A stretch of DNA of 64,000 bases from Maricaulis sp965242785 (GCA_965242785.1 CBDETA010000001.1:434001-498000); one strand, 5' to 3'. Shown: positions 8,475 to 17,515, numbered from the stretch's first letter. Translations and numbers: made by a program. The notes: a model not told the origin generated them from the letters alone.

Positions 8475-8634
8475 GATTGTCATCCCTGACGGATGCCCTG
8501 CGAACGCAGGGCGCAGATCAGGGACCCATGCCCGCACCAGCGAGGTGTTCGATGATGGGTCCCGGCGCTCCGCCCCCGATCAAGTCGGGGGCAGAAGCCT
8601 GCGCCCGCGAAGGCGGGTGGCCGGGATGACAATC
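8475..8634. repeat. Intergenic element with 12-bp terminal inverted repeats (family 1, copy A)
   Basis: The element is bounded by perfect inverted repeats GATTGTCATCCC (8475-8486) and GGGATGACAATC (8623-8634). Internal hairpins include CCCCCGATCAAGTCGGGGG and CCCGCGAAGGCGGG. A related element lies at 61088-61182 (same ends, shared GGATGCCC and GGGACCCATG blocks), and a more distant one at 39713-39824. It fills the space between the TPR gene and the converging fliOP operon. Confidence 0.75.
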
Positions 8635-8637
8635 TGT

Positions 8638-9006
8638 CTAGGTGATGTTCGCCATGATCAGGCGAAAGACTGTGTAGGCCAGTAGCCAGACTGCGACACC
8701 TGCGGTCGGCAAGCCAAAGGCTAGACCATTCAAAAGCAATGCCGCGGCGATAGCTGCGGCTCCAGCGATAATCATGGCCAGGTTCGCATGGCAGTAGGAT
8801 CCGGGTCTTCCGCGTGGCAGGAGTTCCACGCCGCCCGCACTCAGCGATATGAACAGCAGGCTGAGGATCGGGACGGCCAGCCAAGGACGGTCATCCCAGA
8901 ACGCCGCCATCCCGATGCCAGCGCAAAGGCCCGTGTGTATGCCGATCGTGATGAGCCAGAATGTCGGGCCAAATCCGTCATCATTGCGCTCCATGTGCCC
9001 CGTCAC
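8638..9006 (-). CDS. Small polytopic membrane protein of unknown function
   Basis: 122 residues with about four hydrophobic helices (WLITIGIHTGLCAGIGMAAF; WLAVPILSLLFISL; AMIIAGAAAIAAALLLNGLAF; GVAVWLLAYTVFRLIMA). I do not recognise a family. The GTG at 9006 overlaps the fliP stop (GTGA), which suggests translational coupling in the fliO-fliP transcript; an ATG at 8994 is an alternative start. Its 3' end touches the repeat element, so the last residues may derive from a rearrangement. Confidence 0.55.
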   Translation of the reverse strand: MTGHMERNDDGFGPTFWLITIGIHTGLCAGIGMAAFWDDRPWLAVPILSLLFISLSAGGVELLPRGRPGSYCHANLAMIIAGAAAIAAALLLNGLAFGLPTAGVAVWLLAYTVFRLIMANIT

Positions 9007-9770
9007 CCCGACCCGATCGTCCCGAAGCTCTGCATCAGGGAGCCCGTCACCAGTCGCCAGCCGTCGATCAGGACGAAGAAGATCAGCTTGAAGGGCAGGG
9101 AGATCACGATCGGGGGCAGCATCATCATGCCCATCGACATGAGGATGGAGGCCACCACCAGGTCGATGATCAGGAAGGGGATGAACAACAGGAAGCCGAT
9201 CTCGAAGGCGCGGCGCAGTTCGGAGATCATGAAGGCCGGGGCGACGATCCAGAAGGAGGTGGCTTCCGGGCTTTCCGGCAGGGGCTGTTCGGACATCTCG
9301 ATGAACAGCGCCAGGTCATCCTCGCGGGTGTGGGCGAGCATGAAGGTCTTCAGCGGCGCGGTGGAGAGATCGAAGGCCTCGACCAGTTCGATCTCCTCAT
9401 TCATCAGGGGCTCGATGCCGTCATTGTAGGACTGGGTGAAGACCGGCGCCATGATGAAGCCGGTCAGGAAGATCGCCAGCGAGACCAGGACCGCATTGGG
9501 CGGGCTTTGCTGCAGGCCCAGCCCGGTGCGCAGCAGCGACAGCACCACCACGATGCGCACGAAACTCGTCGTCATGATGACGATCGAGGGCGCCAGCGAC
9601 AGGACGGTCAGAAGGGCGACCAGCTGCAGGATGCGCTCGGTCAGCGCGCCTTCCGTGCCGGTGTCGATGGTGATCGACTGCGCCTCGGCACTGGTCCCGG
9701 CCAGGGTCAGAAGACCCAGGATGAACAGGATGATGCAGGCCCAGCGGCCGCGCTTCAGCGTCACATTCAT
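9003..9770 (-). CDS. fliP: Flagellar export gate protein FliP
   Basis: Core subunit of the type III export gate (with FliQ and FliR). 255 residues with a cleavable signal peptide (ILGLLTLAGTSAEAQ), four membrane helices, and both family signatures: SFVRIVVVLSLLRTGLGLQQ near the first helices and PAFMISELRRAFEIGFLLFI near the end, followed by MSMGMMMLPP. The ATG overlaps the stop of fliO (9767-9770). Confidence 0.97.
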   Translation of the reverse strand: MNVTLKRGRWACIILFILGLLTLAGTSAEAQSITIDTGTEGALTERILQLVALLTVLSLAPSIVIMTTSFVRIVVVLSLLRTGLGLQQSPPNAVLVSLAIFLTGFIMAPVFTQSYNDGIEPLMNEEIELVEAFDLSTAPLKTFMLAHTREDDLALFIEMSEQPLPESPEATSFWIVAPAFMISELRRAFEIGFLLFIPFLIIDLVVASILMSMGMMMLPPIVISLPFKLIFFVLIDGWRLVTGSLMQSFGTIGSG

Positions 9771-10099
9771 GATGCCGCCTCCGCCGTGGCCGGCACGGCG
9801 ACCGGTCGGGCCGGCGCCGTCTGGCTGGCCAGCACGGTTTCGGCCTCGGCACCCAGCAACACGATATGCTCCATCTCGTCGGCTTGCAGGATCACCACCC
9901 GGCGGCGCGGATCGATCACCAGCGTCTCCTTCAGCTGCAGCCGGCGCCGCTGCGGTCCGGAGATCGCCATCAGCCCGGTCATGTTCTGCAGGATCCAGCC
10001 CTTGCGCACCGCATAGCCGAACAGGCCCAGCGCCCCGACCAGCACGGCCAGCACGGAAACGGCGTAGAAATAATGGGTCCAGTCGACGATGTCGCTCAT
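9767..10099 (-). CDS. fliO: Flagellar biosynthetic protein FliO
   Basis: 110-residue bitopic protein with one membrane helix (HYFYAVSVLAVLVGALGLFGY) and a short cytoplasmic domain with the FliO beta-pattern (RLQLKETLVIDPRRRVVILQ, then EHIVLLGAEAETVL). FliO helps assemble the FliP ring. It is the first gene of a minus-strand fliO-fliP pair, diverging from flgB across 111 bases that contain a CtrA box. Confidence 0.85.
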   Translation of the reverse strand: MSDIVDWTHYFYAVSVLAVLVGALGLFGYAVRKGWILQNMTGLMAISGPQRRRLQLKETLVIDPRRRVVILQADEMEHIVLLGAEAETVLASQTAPARPVAVPATAEAAS

Positions 10100-10149
10100 G
10101 GCGAAGCGGCCTTGCTCATAAGAGATAACCGCTGTGTGGGCTGATGCGG

Positions 10150-10164
10150 TTAAGCCGCCGTTAA
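10150..10164. promoter_or_regulatory. CtrA binding box between fliO and flgB
   Basis: TTAA (10150-10153), seven bases, TTAA (10161-10164), followed by C: an exact match to the CtrA consensus TTAA-N7-TTAAC. A further TTAAC half-site follows at 10184-10188. The box lies about 50 bases upstream of flgB and of fliO, so it could control both divergent flagellar units, as CtrA does for early flagellar classes in Caulobacter. Confidence 0.75.
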
Positions 10165-10210
10165 CTGTGCGCGCGCAGGTTCGTTAACAGGTCAAAAAGG
10201 GGATTCGCGC

Positions 10211-10651
10211 ATGCGGCCCGATGACGTCCCGGTTCTGGGACTGCTTCAACAATCGATGAGCTTCAATGCCGAGCGCCAGCGCGTTCTCGCCGAGAACGTC
10301 GCCAACGCCAACACGCCCGGCTATGCGGCACGCGATCTCGATGTCGCCGATTTCCACAGCGCGTTGCAGCGTCAGATCCGCGGTCAGGGTCTGGGCAGCC
10401 AGTCGCGCAATGTCTCCATGATCGCGACCGAGGACGGGCATCTGGGCGGGACGCGCCAGGCGGGCGCCTCGCGCACCTGGGAAGTCCAGGAAAGCCCCGA
10501 CTCCGAAACCACGATCAACGGGAATTCCGTCGTTCTGGAAGAACAGATGGTCCGCGCCCAGGATACGCGCATGCAGTACGAGACCGCCCTGACGCTCTAT
10601 CAGAAGAGCCTGGGCCTCCTGCGCACCGCGATCCGGCCGGTCGCCCGATAG
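10211..10651 (+). CDS. flgB: Flagellar proximal rod protein FlgB
   Basis: Rod protein of 146 residues. It carries the N-terminal axial motif in its FlgB form (LAENVANANTPGYAARDLDV) and a C-terminal helix (QYETALTLYQKSLGLLRTAI). The ribosome site AAAAAGGGGA precedes the ATG. It starts the plus-strand operon flgB-flgC-fliE, downstream of a CtrA box. Confidence 0.95.
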   Translation: MRPDDVPVLGLLQQSMSFNAERQRVLAENVANANTPGYAARDLDVADFHSALQRQIRGQGLGSQSRNVSMIATEDGHLGGTRQAGASRTWEVQESPDSETTINGNSVVLEEQMVRAQDTRMQYETALTLYQKSLGLLRTAIRPVAR

Positions 10652-10665
10652 GAAGGAATTGAGCC

Positions 10666-11079
10666 ATGGGAAGCGCTTCTGACGCAATGTCCATATCCGC
10701 CGCCGGCATGCGGGCGCAATCGGCGCGCATGCGGATCATTTCGGAGAACATTGCCAATGCCGACTCCACCGCGCGCGAGCCGGGCGGGGATCCCTATCGC
10801 CGCCAGATCCCGGTCTTCGAGGCCGAGCTGGACCGCGTCACCGGACTCAACATGGTGCGCCTGTCGGATGTCGCGCCGGACGAGAGCGAGTTCACGCTGG
10901 AATATGATCCGGGCCATCCGGCCGCCAATGCCGAAGGCTATGTCAGCACATCGAACGTGCAGATGCTGGTCGAGATGATGGACATGCGCGAAGCGATGCG
11001 CACCTACGAAGCCAATCTCAACATGATCGAAAACTCGCGCCGCATGGAGCAGCGCACACTGGACCTGCTGCGCCGCTAG
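10666..11079 (+). CDS. flgC: Flagellar proximal rod protein FlgC
   Basis: 137-residue rod protein with the motif ISENIANADSTAREPGGDPY near the N-terminus and the C-terminal helix MMDMREAMRTYEANLNMIEN. An AGGAAGG ribosome site lies just before the ATG, 14 bases after flgB. It is the middle gene of the flgB-flgC-fliE operon. Confidence 0.96.
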   Translation: MGSASDAMSISAAGMRAQSARMRIISENIANADSTAREPGGDPYRRQIPVFEAELDRVTGLNMVRLSDVAPDESEFTLEYDPGHPAANAEGYVSTSNVQMLVEMMDMREAMRTYEANLNMIENSRRMEQRTLDLLRR

Positions 11080-11116
11080 AATGCGCGCGCCGCCCTTGAG
11101 AACGAGGACTGAGTAA

Positions 11117-11428
11117 ATGGCTGATCTTGCTGCCGTCCAGGCATACCAGGCCGCCGTCCGTGCGGCCCAGCAATCGGTCTCCCAGAGACAGGAGCCGGAC
11201 GAGGCCACAGCGCTGAATTTCGGCGCCCTGGTCTCCAATGCGGTCACCGAAGCCTCCGGCTCGGTCGCCCATGCCGAACAGCTCACCGCTGCCGCCGCCG
11301 CTGGCGAGGCGGAACTTCTCGACGTGGTAACGGCCGTCTCCGCCGCCGAAATCTCGCTGGAAACCGTCGTCGCCGTCCGCGACGAGGTGGTCCGCGCCTA
11401 TCAGGAAATCCTGCGCATGCCGATCTGA
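11117..11428 (+). CDS. fliE: Flagellar hook-basal body protein FliE
   Basis: MS ring-rod junction protein. 103 residues, mostly helical, with the family C-terminus (ISLETVVAVRDEVVRAYQEI followed by LRMPI). It follows flgC by 37 bases and is the last gene of the operon; a strong hairpin terminator follows at 11451. Confidence 0.93.
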   Translation: MADLAAVQAYQAAVRAAQQSVSQRQEPDEATALNFGALVSNAVTEASGSVAHAEQLTAAAAAGEAELLDVVTAVSAAEISLETVVAVRDEVVRAYQEILRMPI

Positions 11429-11450
11429 TCCACCGGTATCGGCAGACAGC

Positions 11451-11481
11451 AAAAAAGGCCGCCCCATGGGGCGGCCTTTTT
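11451..11481. terminator. Bidirectional rho-independent terminator
   Basis: A-run, then GGCCGCCCC-AT-GGGGCGGCC, then a T-run: a perfect GC-rich hairpin flanked by A6 and T5. It can end both the flgB-flgC-fliE transcript (plus) and the DUF885 transcript (minus), which converge here. Confidence 0.92.
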
Positions 11482-11504
11482 CGTGTCGGTCGGGCTTGGC
11501 CAGC

Positions 11505-13397
11505 CTATTGGGCGGCTTGCGTATCCGCGATCCAGGCCTCGACGCGCTCTTCCAGCACCGCCAGAGGCATCGCGCCCTGGGTCAGCACCACGTCGTGGAA
11601 GTCGCGGATGTCATAGGCCGCGCCCAGTTCTTCCTCTGCCACCGTGCGCAGTCGCAGGATCTCCAGCATGCCGATCTTGTAGGCCGTTGCCTGGCCCGGA
11701 TAGACGATATAGCGGTCGATCGCGGCGCGGCTGTCGCCTTCCGGGTTGGGCGTGTTCTCCAGCAGGTACTGCACCGCCCGTTCGCGGTCCCACTGGTGAT
11801 AGTGCAGGCCGGTATCGACCACCAGCCGACAGGCCCGCCACAGCTCCATCGCCAGACGGCCGAAATTGGAATAGGGGTCGGAATAATAGCCGAACTCCAG
11901 CGGCAGATACTCCGAATACAGCCCCCAGCCCTCGGTATAGGCCGTATAGCCGCCAAAGCGGCGGAAGGCCGGCACGTCCTGCAATTCCTGCATGATCGCC
12001 AGCTGCATGTGGTGACCCGGAATGCCCTCGTGATAGGCGAGGGCTTCCATCTGGTAGGTCGGCATGTCGGCCATGTCGCGCAGATTGGCATAATAGACGC
12101 CCGGGCGCGTGCCATTCGGCGCCGGACGCTGGTAGAAGGCCTTGCCGGCCGAGGCTTCGCGGAATGCCTCTACCCGGCGCACTTCCAGATCGGCTTGCGG
12201 GAAGGTGTGGAACATCTGCGGCAGCGTCTCGCGCATGGTGTCGATCAGCGCGGTGGCTTCCGACAGATAGCGTTCGCGGCCTTCATCCGTGTTCTCGTAG
12301 TAGAACTGGCTGTCGGTGCGCATGAAGTCGAAGAAGTCCTGCAGCGAGCCTTCAAAACCCACCTCGGCCATGATCGCGCGCATTTCGCCATGGATGCGGT
12401 CGACCTCCTGCAGGCCCAGCTGGTGGATCTCCTCGGCGGAGAGATCCATCGTCGTGTAGCCGTTGAGCAGGTGGTTGTAGTACTCGCCGCCATCGGGGTG
12501 TTTCCAGACGCCGTCATCCTCGGTCGCGGCCGCGGCCTGTTCCTCGAACAGGGCGATGACACGCTGGTAGGCCGGTCCCACCACCTCGACCAGCGCAGCC
12601 TCCGCTTCGGATAGCAGGCGGCTGCTCTCGGCCTCGTCCAGCTCCAGCGCGGCAATCTTGCCGCGAATGTCCGCCATCAGCGGGCTGTCCGCGCCGCTGT
12701 CATCGAACGGTGCGCCGGTGATGATGTTGCGCGCCGTCTCGATCATCGGCTCATAGGTCCACAAAGGTGTGAACGCGCCCAGATCGAAGGAGCGGCGGGA
12801 GGCCGCGATATTCTGGTCGAGATATTCGCCCATGCCGTTCAGGCGCTGGATATAGGCCTGTGCATCCTCGGCGGTGTCGATGCGGTGATTGTTGATCAGG
12901 AAGGTCGGCGCATTCATGTGCGGACCCGAGCGCGGCGTGAACGTGTAGCCGTGATCGCGCCAGCGCCAGCTCAGCTCTTCGCGCTCGGCATCATATTCGA
13001 ACAGGCGCCAGGACAGCTGGGCATTCTCGTCCAGGGCGTCGAAGTCGAAATTCGACCGCATGTATTCCAGATTGGCGCGGCCGATCCGGTAGGTCTCCTC
13101 GGCATACTCCGCTGAGGCATCATTCCATTCGCCGTAATTGGTCTTGCGGCCCAGATAGGTCTGGAATTGCGGATAGCGGTTGAGACCATCCTCGAACACC
13201 TGTTCGAACCAGGCATTGAGGCGGTCGCTTTCCGTTTCCATGGCCTCATCGCCGGAGGTCGGGGTCGGCGTTTCGGCCGCGGCGGTCTCGCCGGCCATTG
13301 CCGCGTCGACCGCACTGTCATCGGCCGGCTGTGAACAGGCGGCCAGCAGCGCCAGCGCGGAAACGCCGGCCAGCCAGGGCTTGAACGTCTTGGTCAT
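11505..13397 (-). CDS. DUF885 family lipoprotein (paralogue 1 of 3)
   Basis: Predicted zinc-dependent hydrolase or peptidase of the DUF885 family, 630 residues. The signal sequence ends in a lipobox (LLAAC, Cys21), so it is probably membrane-anchored in the envelope. The conserved motif YHEGIPGHHMQ and a downstream EGWGLYSEYL supply the usual His/Glu metal ligands. It is the last of three tandem genes of equal length, on the minus strand between flagellar operons. Substrate is unknown; family members are annotated only as putative peptidases. Confidence 0.85.
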   Translation of the reverse strand: MTKTFKPWLAGVSALALLAACSQPADDSAVDAAMAGETAAAETPTPTSGDEAMETESDRLNAWFEQVFEDGLNRYPQFQTYLGRKTNYGEWNDASAEYAEETYRIGRANLEYMRSNFDFDALDENAQLSWRLFEYDAEREELSWRWRDHGYTFTPRSGPHMNAPTFLINNHRIDTAEDAQAYIQRLNGMGEYLDQNIAASRRSFDLGAFTPLWTYEPMIETARNIITGAPFDDSGADSPLMADIRGKIAALELDEAESSRLLSEAEAALVEVVGPAYQRVIALFEEQAAAATEDDGVWKHPDGGEYYNHLLNGYTTMDLSAEEIHQLGLQEVDRIHGEMRAIMAEVGFEGSLQDFFDFMRTDSQFYYENTDEGRERYLSEATALIDTMRETLPQMFHTFPQADLEVRRVEAFREASAGKAFYQRPAPNGTRPGVYYANLRDMADMPTYQMEALAYHEGIPGHHMQLAIMQELQDVPAFRRFGGYTAYTEGWGLYSEYLPLEFGYYSDPYSNFGRLAMELWRACRLVVDTGLHYHQWDRERAVQYLLENTPNPEGDSRAAIDRYIVYPGQATAYKIGMLEILRLRTVAEEELGAAYDIRDFHDVVLTQGAMPLAVLEERVEAWIADTQAAQ

Positions 13398-13409
13398 GAG
13401 AATTCCCTC

Positions 13410-15302
13410 TTAGTCTTCAGTCGTTTGCGGCCGGTTGGCAGCGACATAGTCATTGACCAGCTCGGTCAGGACCGGCAGCGGCAGCGAGCCATTGGTCAGA
13501 ACCACATCGTGGAACTCGCCCCAGTCGAAATTCTCGCCCAGTTCCTCGCGGGCATAGTCGCGCAGGTCGCGAATGCGGATCTGGCCGATCTTGTAGGAGG
13601 TCGCCTGGCCGGGCCAGACGATGTAGCGCTCGACCTCGCGGGTCACTTCCTCCTCGGTGAAGGAGGTGTTGGCCAGGAGATAGTCGATGGCGTCCTGGCG
13701 TGACCAGCGCAGATAGTGGATGCCGGTATCGACGACCAGCCGGCCGGCGCGCCAGAGCTCATAGGCAAGGCGGCCGAAATCCTGGTAGGGATCGGTGAAC
13801 AGGCCCATATCCTTGCCCAGACTTTCCGCATACAGCGCCCAGCCTTCCCCGAAGGCGGAGAGGTAGAGCTGGCGCTGGAACATCGGCCGCTCGGTCTGTT
13901 CCTGAGCAAGGGCCAGCTGGAAATGGTGTCCCGGAATCCCCTCGTGATAGGCCAGCGTCTCCATCTGGTAGACGGGCAGGTTCCGCATGTTCAGCGTGTT
14001 GGCGTAGTAGATGCCGGGGCGCGAACCATCCAGGGCCGGTGAATTGTAGAAGGCCGTGGGCGAGCCGGCGGCGCGGAAGGCCTCCACCTCGCGCACTTCC
14101 ATCGGCGCTTGCGGCGTGACCCCGAAATAGTCCGGGATCACCGCATCGATGCGCTCAAACACTTCATTGACCTCGGACAGGTAGCGCTGCCGGCCTTCAT
14201 CGGTGTTGGGATAATAGAACTGCTCGTCGGTGCGCATGAATTCGAAGAATTCGTCCAGCGTTCCATCAAAGCCGACATCGATCATGATCGCCTGCATCTC
14301 GCCATGGATGCGCTCGATCTCGGCCAGGCCGATATCGTGGATTTCCTGCGGCGACAGGTCGGGCAGGGTGGTGAAGCTGGCGAGCTGGCTTTCATAAAAG
14401 GCCGCGCCGCGCGGCAACTTCCACGCCCCGTCACGATTGTCCGCCATCGCCTGGTGGCGCTCCAGGGCTTCGATCAGGCGCTGGTAGGCCGGGCCGACAT
14501 GCTCGTTCAGTGCCGCCGTGGCGCGGGCGAGCAGGTCATCCTTCTCTGCCTGGTCGATCTCCAGTGCGGTGATCTTGCCGCGGATGTCGGCCATCAGCGG
14601 GCTGTCGGTACCGCTGTCGTCAAACGGGGCACCGGTAACGATCGCGCGGGTATTGCCGATCAGGTAGTCGAAGGCAAAGCGCGGCGGGATGACCCCGGCC
14701 TCGGCGCGTGCGTCGGCGCGGCGGACCAGCGTGTCCATGACATCGCCCAGGCCTTCCAGGCGCGAGATATAGGCTTCGGCGTGATCCGCATTGGCTACAC
14801 GGTGCTGGCTGATCAGGAAGGTCGGCAGGCCGGTATGCGGGCCGAACATCTGGGTGAAGACGTAGTTCTGGTCGGCGAACCCGTACTCCCGGATGCCGGT
14901 TTCCTGCAGGTATTCAAAGACACGGAAGGAGACGCGGCCGTCATTGTCCAGCGCGGCCGGATCGAAATTGGCGCGCAGATAGTCCAGCCGGTCGACACGG
15001 CGCTGCTGGGCGGCGGCCTGGGCCGCATCGGAATTGTCGTCCCAGCGGCCATAGGCTTCCAGATTGTCAATCCGGCCCAGGGAGGTCTGCCATTGTGGCG
15101 ACCGGGCCAGATCTTCCTCGAACAGGGTCTCGAACCAGGCGTAGAGACGCGCGGTTTCCGCTGCCGCGTCGGTTTCGGTGGCCTCTGCCATTGCGGCGGG
15201 CGCCTCGGTGGCGGCTTGCGGACCCGTGGCGTCCGGTTGTGAGCACGCGGCGACCAGGGCCAGCAGTGAAACGGCAAGCGGTGAACGGATGGATCGGAAC
15301 AT
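13410..15302 (-). CDS. DUF885 family lipoprotein (paralogue 2 of 3)
   Basis: 630 residues from the ATG at 15302, which has a GGGGAG ribosome site; the longer frame from 15368 lacks one. The lipobox is LVAAC (Cys20). Metal-site motifs YHEGIPGHHFQ and EGWALYAESLG are intact. It lies 12 bases before paralogue 1, so the two are probably co-transcribed. Sequence similarity to both neighbours is evident along the whole length (for example GAPFDDSGTDSPLMADIRGK in all three with small changes). Confidence 0.85.
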   Translation of the reverse strand: MFRSIRSPLAVSLLALVAACSQPDATGPQAATEAPAAMAEATETDAAAETARLYAWFETLFEEDLARSPQWQTSLGRIDNLEAYGRWDDNSDAAQAAAQQRRVDRLDYLRANFDPAALDNDGRVSFRVFEYLQETGIREYGFADQNYVFTQMFGPHTGLPTFLISQHRVANADHAEAYISRLEGLGDVMDTLVRRADARAEAGVIPPRFAFDYLIGNTRAIVTGAPFDDSGTDSPLMADIRGKITALEIDQAEKDDLLARATAALNEHVGPAYQRLIEALERHQAMADNRDGAWKLPRGAAFYESQLASFTTLPDLSPQEIHDIGLAEIERIHGEMQAIMIDVGFDGTLDEFFEFMRTDEQFYYPNTDEGRQRYLSEVNEVFERIDAVIPDYFGVTPQAPMEVREVEAFRAAGSPTAFYNSPALDGSRPGIYYANTLNMRNLPVYQMETLAYHEGIPGHHFQLALAQEQTERPMFQRQLYLSAFGEGWALYAESLGKDMGLFTDPYQDFGRLAYELWRAGRLVVDTGIHYLRWSRQDAIDYLLANTSFTEEEVTREVERYIVWPGQATSYKIGQIRIRDLRDYAREELGENFDWGEFHDVVLTNGSLPLPVLTELVNDYVAANRPQTTED

Positions 15303-15505
15303 GTCGGTCTCCCCAAGCCGGCGTCGGTGGTGAAGGGGCGACGCCGAAACTCCCTCTGGATCCGTCAACAGACTGTCCAGAACCCCAGAATGCAGTACCC
15401 TGAAGGCCAGCAGCCGCCGCCTCCCCGGCAGCGGCTGTCGCCCGAACTTGAATTGGCGCGCAGGATAGCCCCGGCCAGGGCCAGCCTGTCAAACGCAGGG
15501 CGCGG

Positions 15506-17401
15506 TTAACGCGCCGCCAGCGTCGCGGCGATCCAGTCGTCGACCTGCTGTTCCAGCAGGGTCAGCGGAACCGAACCATTGGTCAGCACGACATCATGGA
15601 AGGCGCCGTAGGAAAAATCCTCTCCCAGCGCGTCCATGGCCCGCTGGCGCAGCTCCAGGATGGTCAGCATGCCGACCTTGTAGGAGACGGCCTGGCCGGG
15701 CCACACCATGTAGCGGCGCACTTCATTGCGGATATCGCCTTCCGGGAAGGGCGTGTTCTCCATCATGTAGTCGATGGCGTCCTGTTCGGACCATTGCAGG
15801 TGGTGGATGCCGGTATCGACGACCAGGCGCGCGGCCCGGAACACTTCATAAGAGAGGCGGCCGAAATTCTGGTAGGGATCGGTGAAACCGCCCATGTCCA
15901 GGCCGAGATTTTCCGCATACAGCGCCCAGCCTTCGCCATAGGCGGAGTACCAGGTCAGGCGCTGGAACATCGGCGCGCCTTCCAGCTCCTGCGCCAGCGC
16001 GCTCTGGAAATGGTGGCCCGGCGCACCCTCGTGATAGGACAGGGTCTCGATCAGGTAGGTCGGGTTGTCCCGCATGTGCGCCAGATTGACGTAGTAGGCG
16101 CCCGGACGCGTCCCATCCAGCGAGCCGGACTCGTAGAAGGCGCCGGTGGCGGTCTCGATCCGGTATTCCTCGACAGCGCGGACTTCCAGATCGGCCCGTG
16201 GCAGGGTGTCGAAATACTGCGGCGCGATCTCCATGATGCGATCGACATAGGCCGTGGCCTGGTCGAGATAGGCCTGCCGCCCGGCATCGCTGTCCTCGAG
16301 ATAGAACTGGTCGTCGGTGCGGGTGAACTCGAAGAAGTCCTGCAGCGAGCCTTCAAAGCCCACCTCGGCCATGATCGCGCGCATCTCGCCATGGATGCGG
16401 GCGACCTCGTCCAGACCGGTCTGGTGGATCTCGTCGGCGCTCATGTCATAGCGCGTGGTGTAGTTGTTCAGCTGGGTCCGGTAGAAGGCCTCGCCTTCCG
16501 GCAGGGCCCAGGCACCCTGATTGCGGCCATCCGCCATTTCGGCGTGGCTTTCCATCGTGGTTATGAGATTGGCGTAGGCCGGGCCGACACTCGTCTCCAG
16601 CGCTGCGGTGGCGCGGGCGATCAGGTCGTCACGGACGCTGTCCTCAATGTCCAGGGCATTCACCTTGCCGCGGAAATCGCCCAGCAGCGGGCTGTCCTCG
16701 CCGCTGTCGTCGAACGGGGCGCCGGTGATGAAGCGGCGCGCCGCGTCCATCACGATCGGATAGGCAAAGGCCGGCGCCAGCACGCCTTCGCGGGCGCGCG
16801 CGTCGGCCTGGGCCGTTTGGGTGTTGAGCACCTCGCCCAGACCGTTCAGGCGCGAGATATAGGCCTCGGCATGGTCGACATTGTCGATGCGGTGATAGCC
16901 GATCAATGTCGTCGGCAGATTGGTGTGCGGGCCGAAGAACTGGGTGAAGATATAGCCGTGATCCCAGAACTCGCCCTGTTCGGCGGTATTGGTTTCGATG
17001 AATTCGGCAAAGCGGTAGGAGACCTGGGCTTCCGGGGTCAGCGCGTCGAAGTCGAAAGTCTCGCGCATGTAGCGCAGGCGTTCGGCGCTGCGGGCCAGGC
17101 TGTCACGGAAAGCCTGTTCGGAAGCGTCATCCCACTGACCATAGGCGTCCAGGTCGTCCAGCATGCCCAGATAGGTCTTGCTGACCGGAGAGCGGTCGAT
17201 CTCGGCCTGGAATTGCTCGTCGAACCAGGCGTAGAGCCGCTCGCTCTCGGTCTGTTCGGAGGAGGTTTCCGGCATTGCATCGGCAGCGGCAGATGCGGCA
17301 TTCTCGACCGGTTCGATGTTGGCGGTGTCGTCTGCGGCCGGTGTGCAGGCGGCGGCCAGAACAAGCAGGCTCGAGCCGATCAGAAGGCTGCGGATGCGCA
17401 T
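15506..17401 (-). CDS. DUF885 family lipoprotein (paralogue 3 of 3)
   Basis: 631 residues. Lipobox LAAAC (Cys19), then an acidic Ala-rich linker. The metal-site motif reads YHEGAPGHHFQ, with Ala where the other two have Ile, and EGWALYAENLG follows. It is the first gene of the array and is separated from paralogue 2 by about 200 bases, so paralogues 1 and 2 may have their own promoter. It diverges from fliQ across 114 bases. Confidence 0.85.
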   Translation of the reverse strand: MRIRSLLIGSSLLVLAAACTPAADDTANIEPVENAASAAADAMPETSSEQTESERLYAWFDEQFQAEIDRSPVSKTYLGMLDDLDAYGQWDDASEQAFRDSLARSAERLRYMRETFDFDALTPEAQVSYRFAEFIETNTAEQGEFWDHGYIFTQFFGPHTNLPTTLIGYHRIDNVDHAEAYISRLNGLGEVLNTQTAQADARAREGVLAPAFAYPIVMDAARRFITGAPFDDSGEDSPLLGDFRGKVNALDIEDSVRDDLIARATAALETSVGPAYANLITTMESHAEMADGRNQGAWALPEGEAFYRTQLNNYTTRYDMSADEIHQTGLDEVARIHGEMRAIMAEVGFEGSLQDFFEFTRTDDQFYLEDSDAGRQAYLDQATAYVDRIMEIAPQYFDTLPRADLEVRAVEEYRIETATGAFYESGSLDGTRPGAYYVNLAHMRDNPTYLIETLSYHEGAPGHHFQSALAQELEGAPMFQRLTWYSAYGEGWALYAENLGLDMGGFTDPYQNFGRLSYEVFRAARLVVDTGIHHLQWSEQDAIDYMMENTPFPEGDIRNEVRRYMVWPGQAVSYKVGMLTILELRQRAMDALGEDFSYGAFHDVVLTNGSVPLTLLEQQVDDWIAATLAAR

Positions 17402-17440
17402 AACGGATAACTCCCCACGTTTACCAGAATTGACTCTTTC

Positions 17441-17476
17441 TTAACGTGGAACGCGCATCCGTAAACATAATTAACC
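17441..17476 (+). promoter_or_regulatory. TTAAC half-sites upstream of fliQ (possible CtrA control)
   Basis: TTAAC at 17441-17445 and TTAACC at 17471-17476 lie 40-75 bases before the fliQ start. The spacing between them is far from the canonical seven bases, so only single CtrA half-sites can be claimed. In Caulobacter fliQ is CtrA-regulated, which makes the site worth noting. Confidence 0.35.
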
Positions 17477-17515
17477 GTAAGCCCGATTCTCCCCGCAGAA
17501 GGTGAGGCGAGAGAC

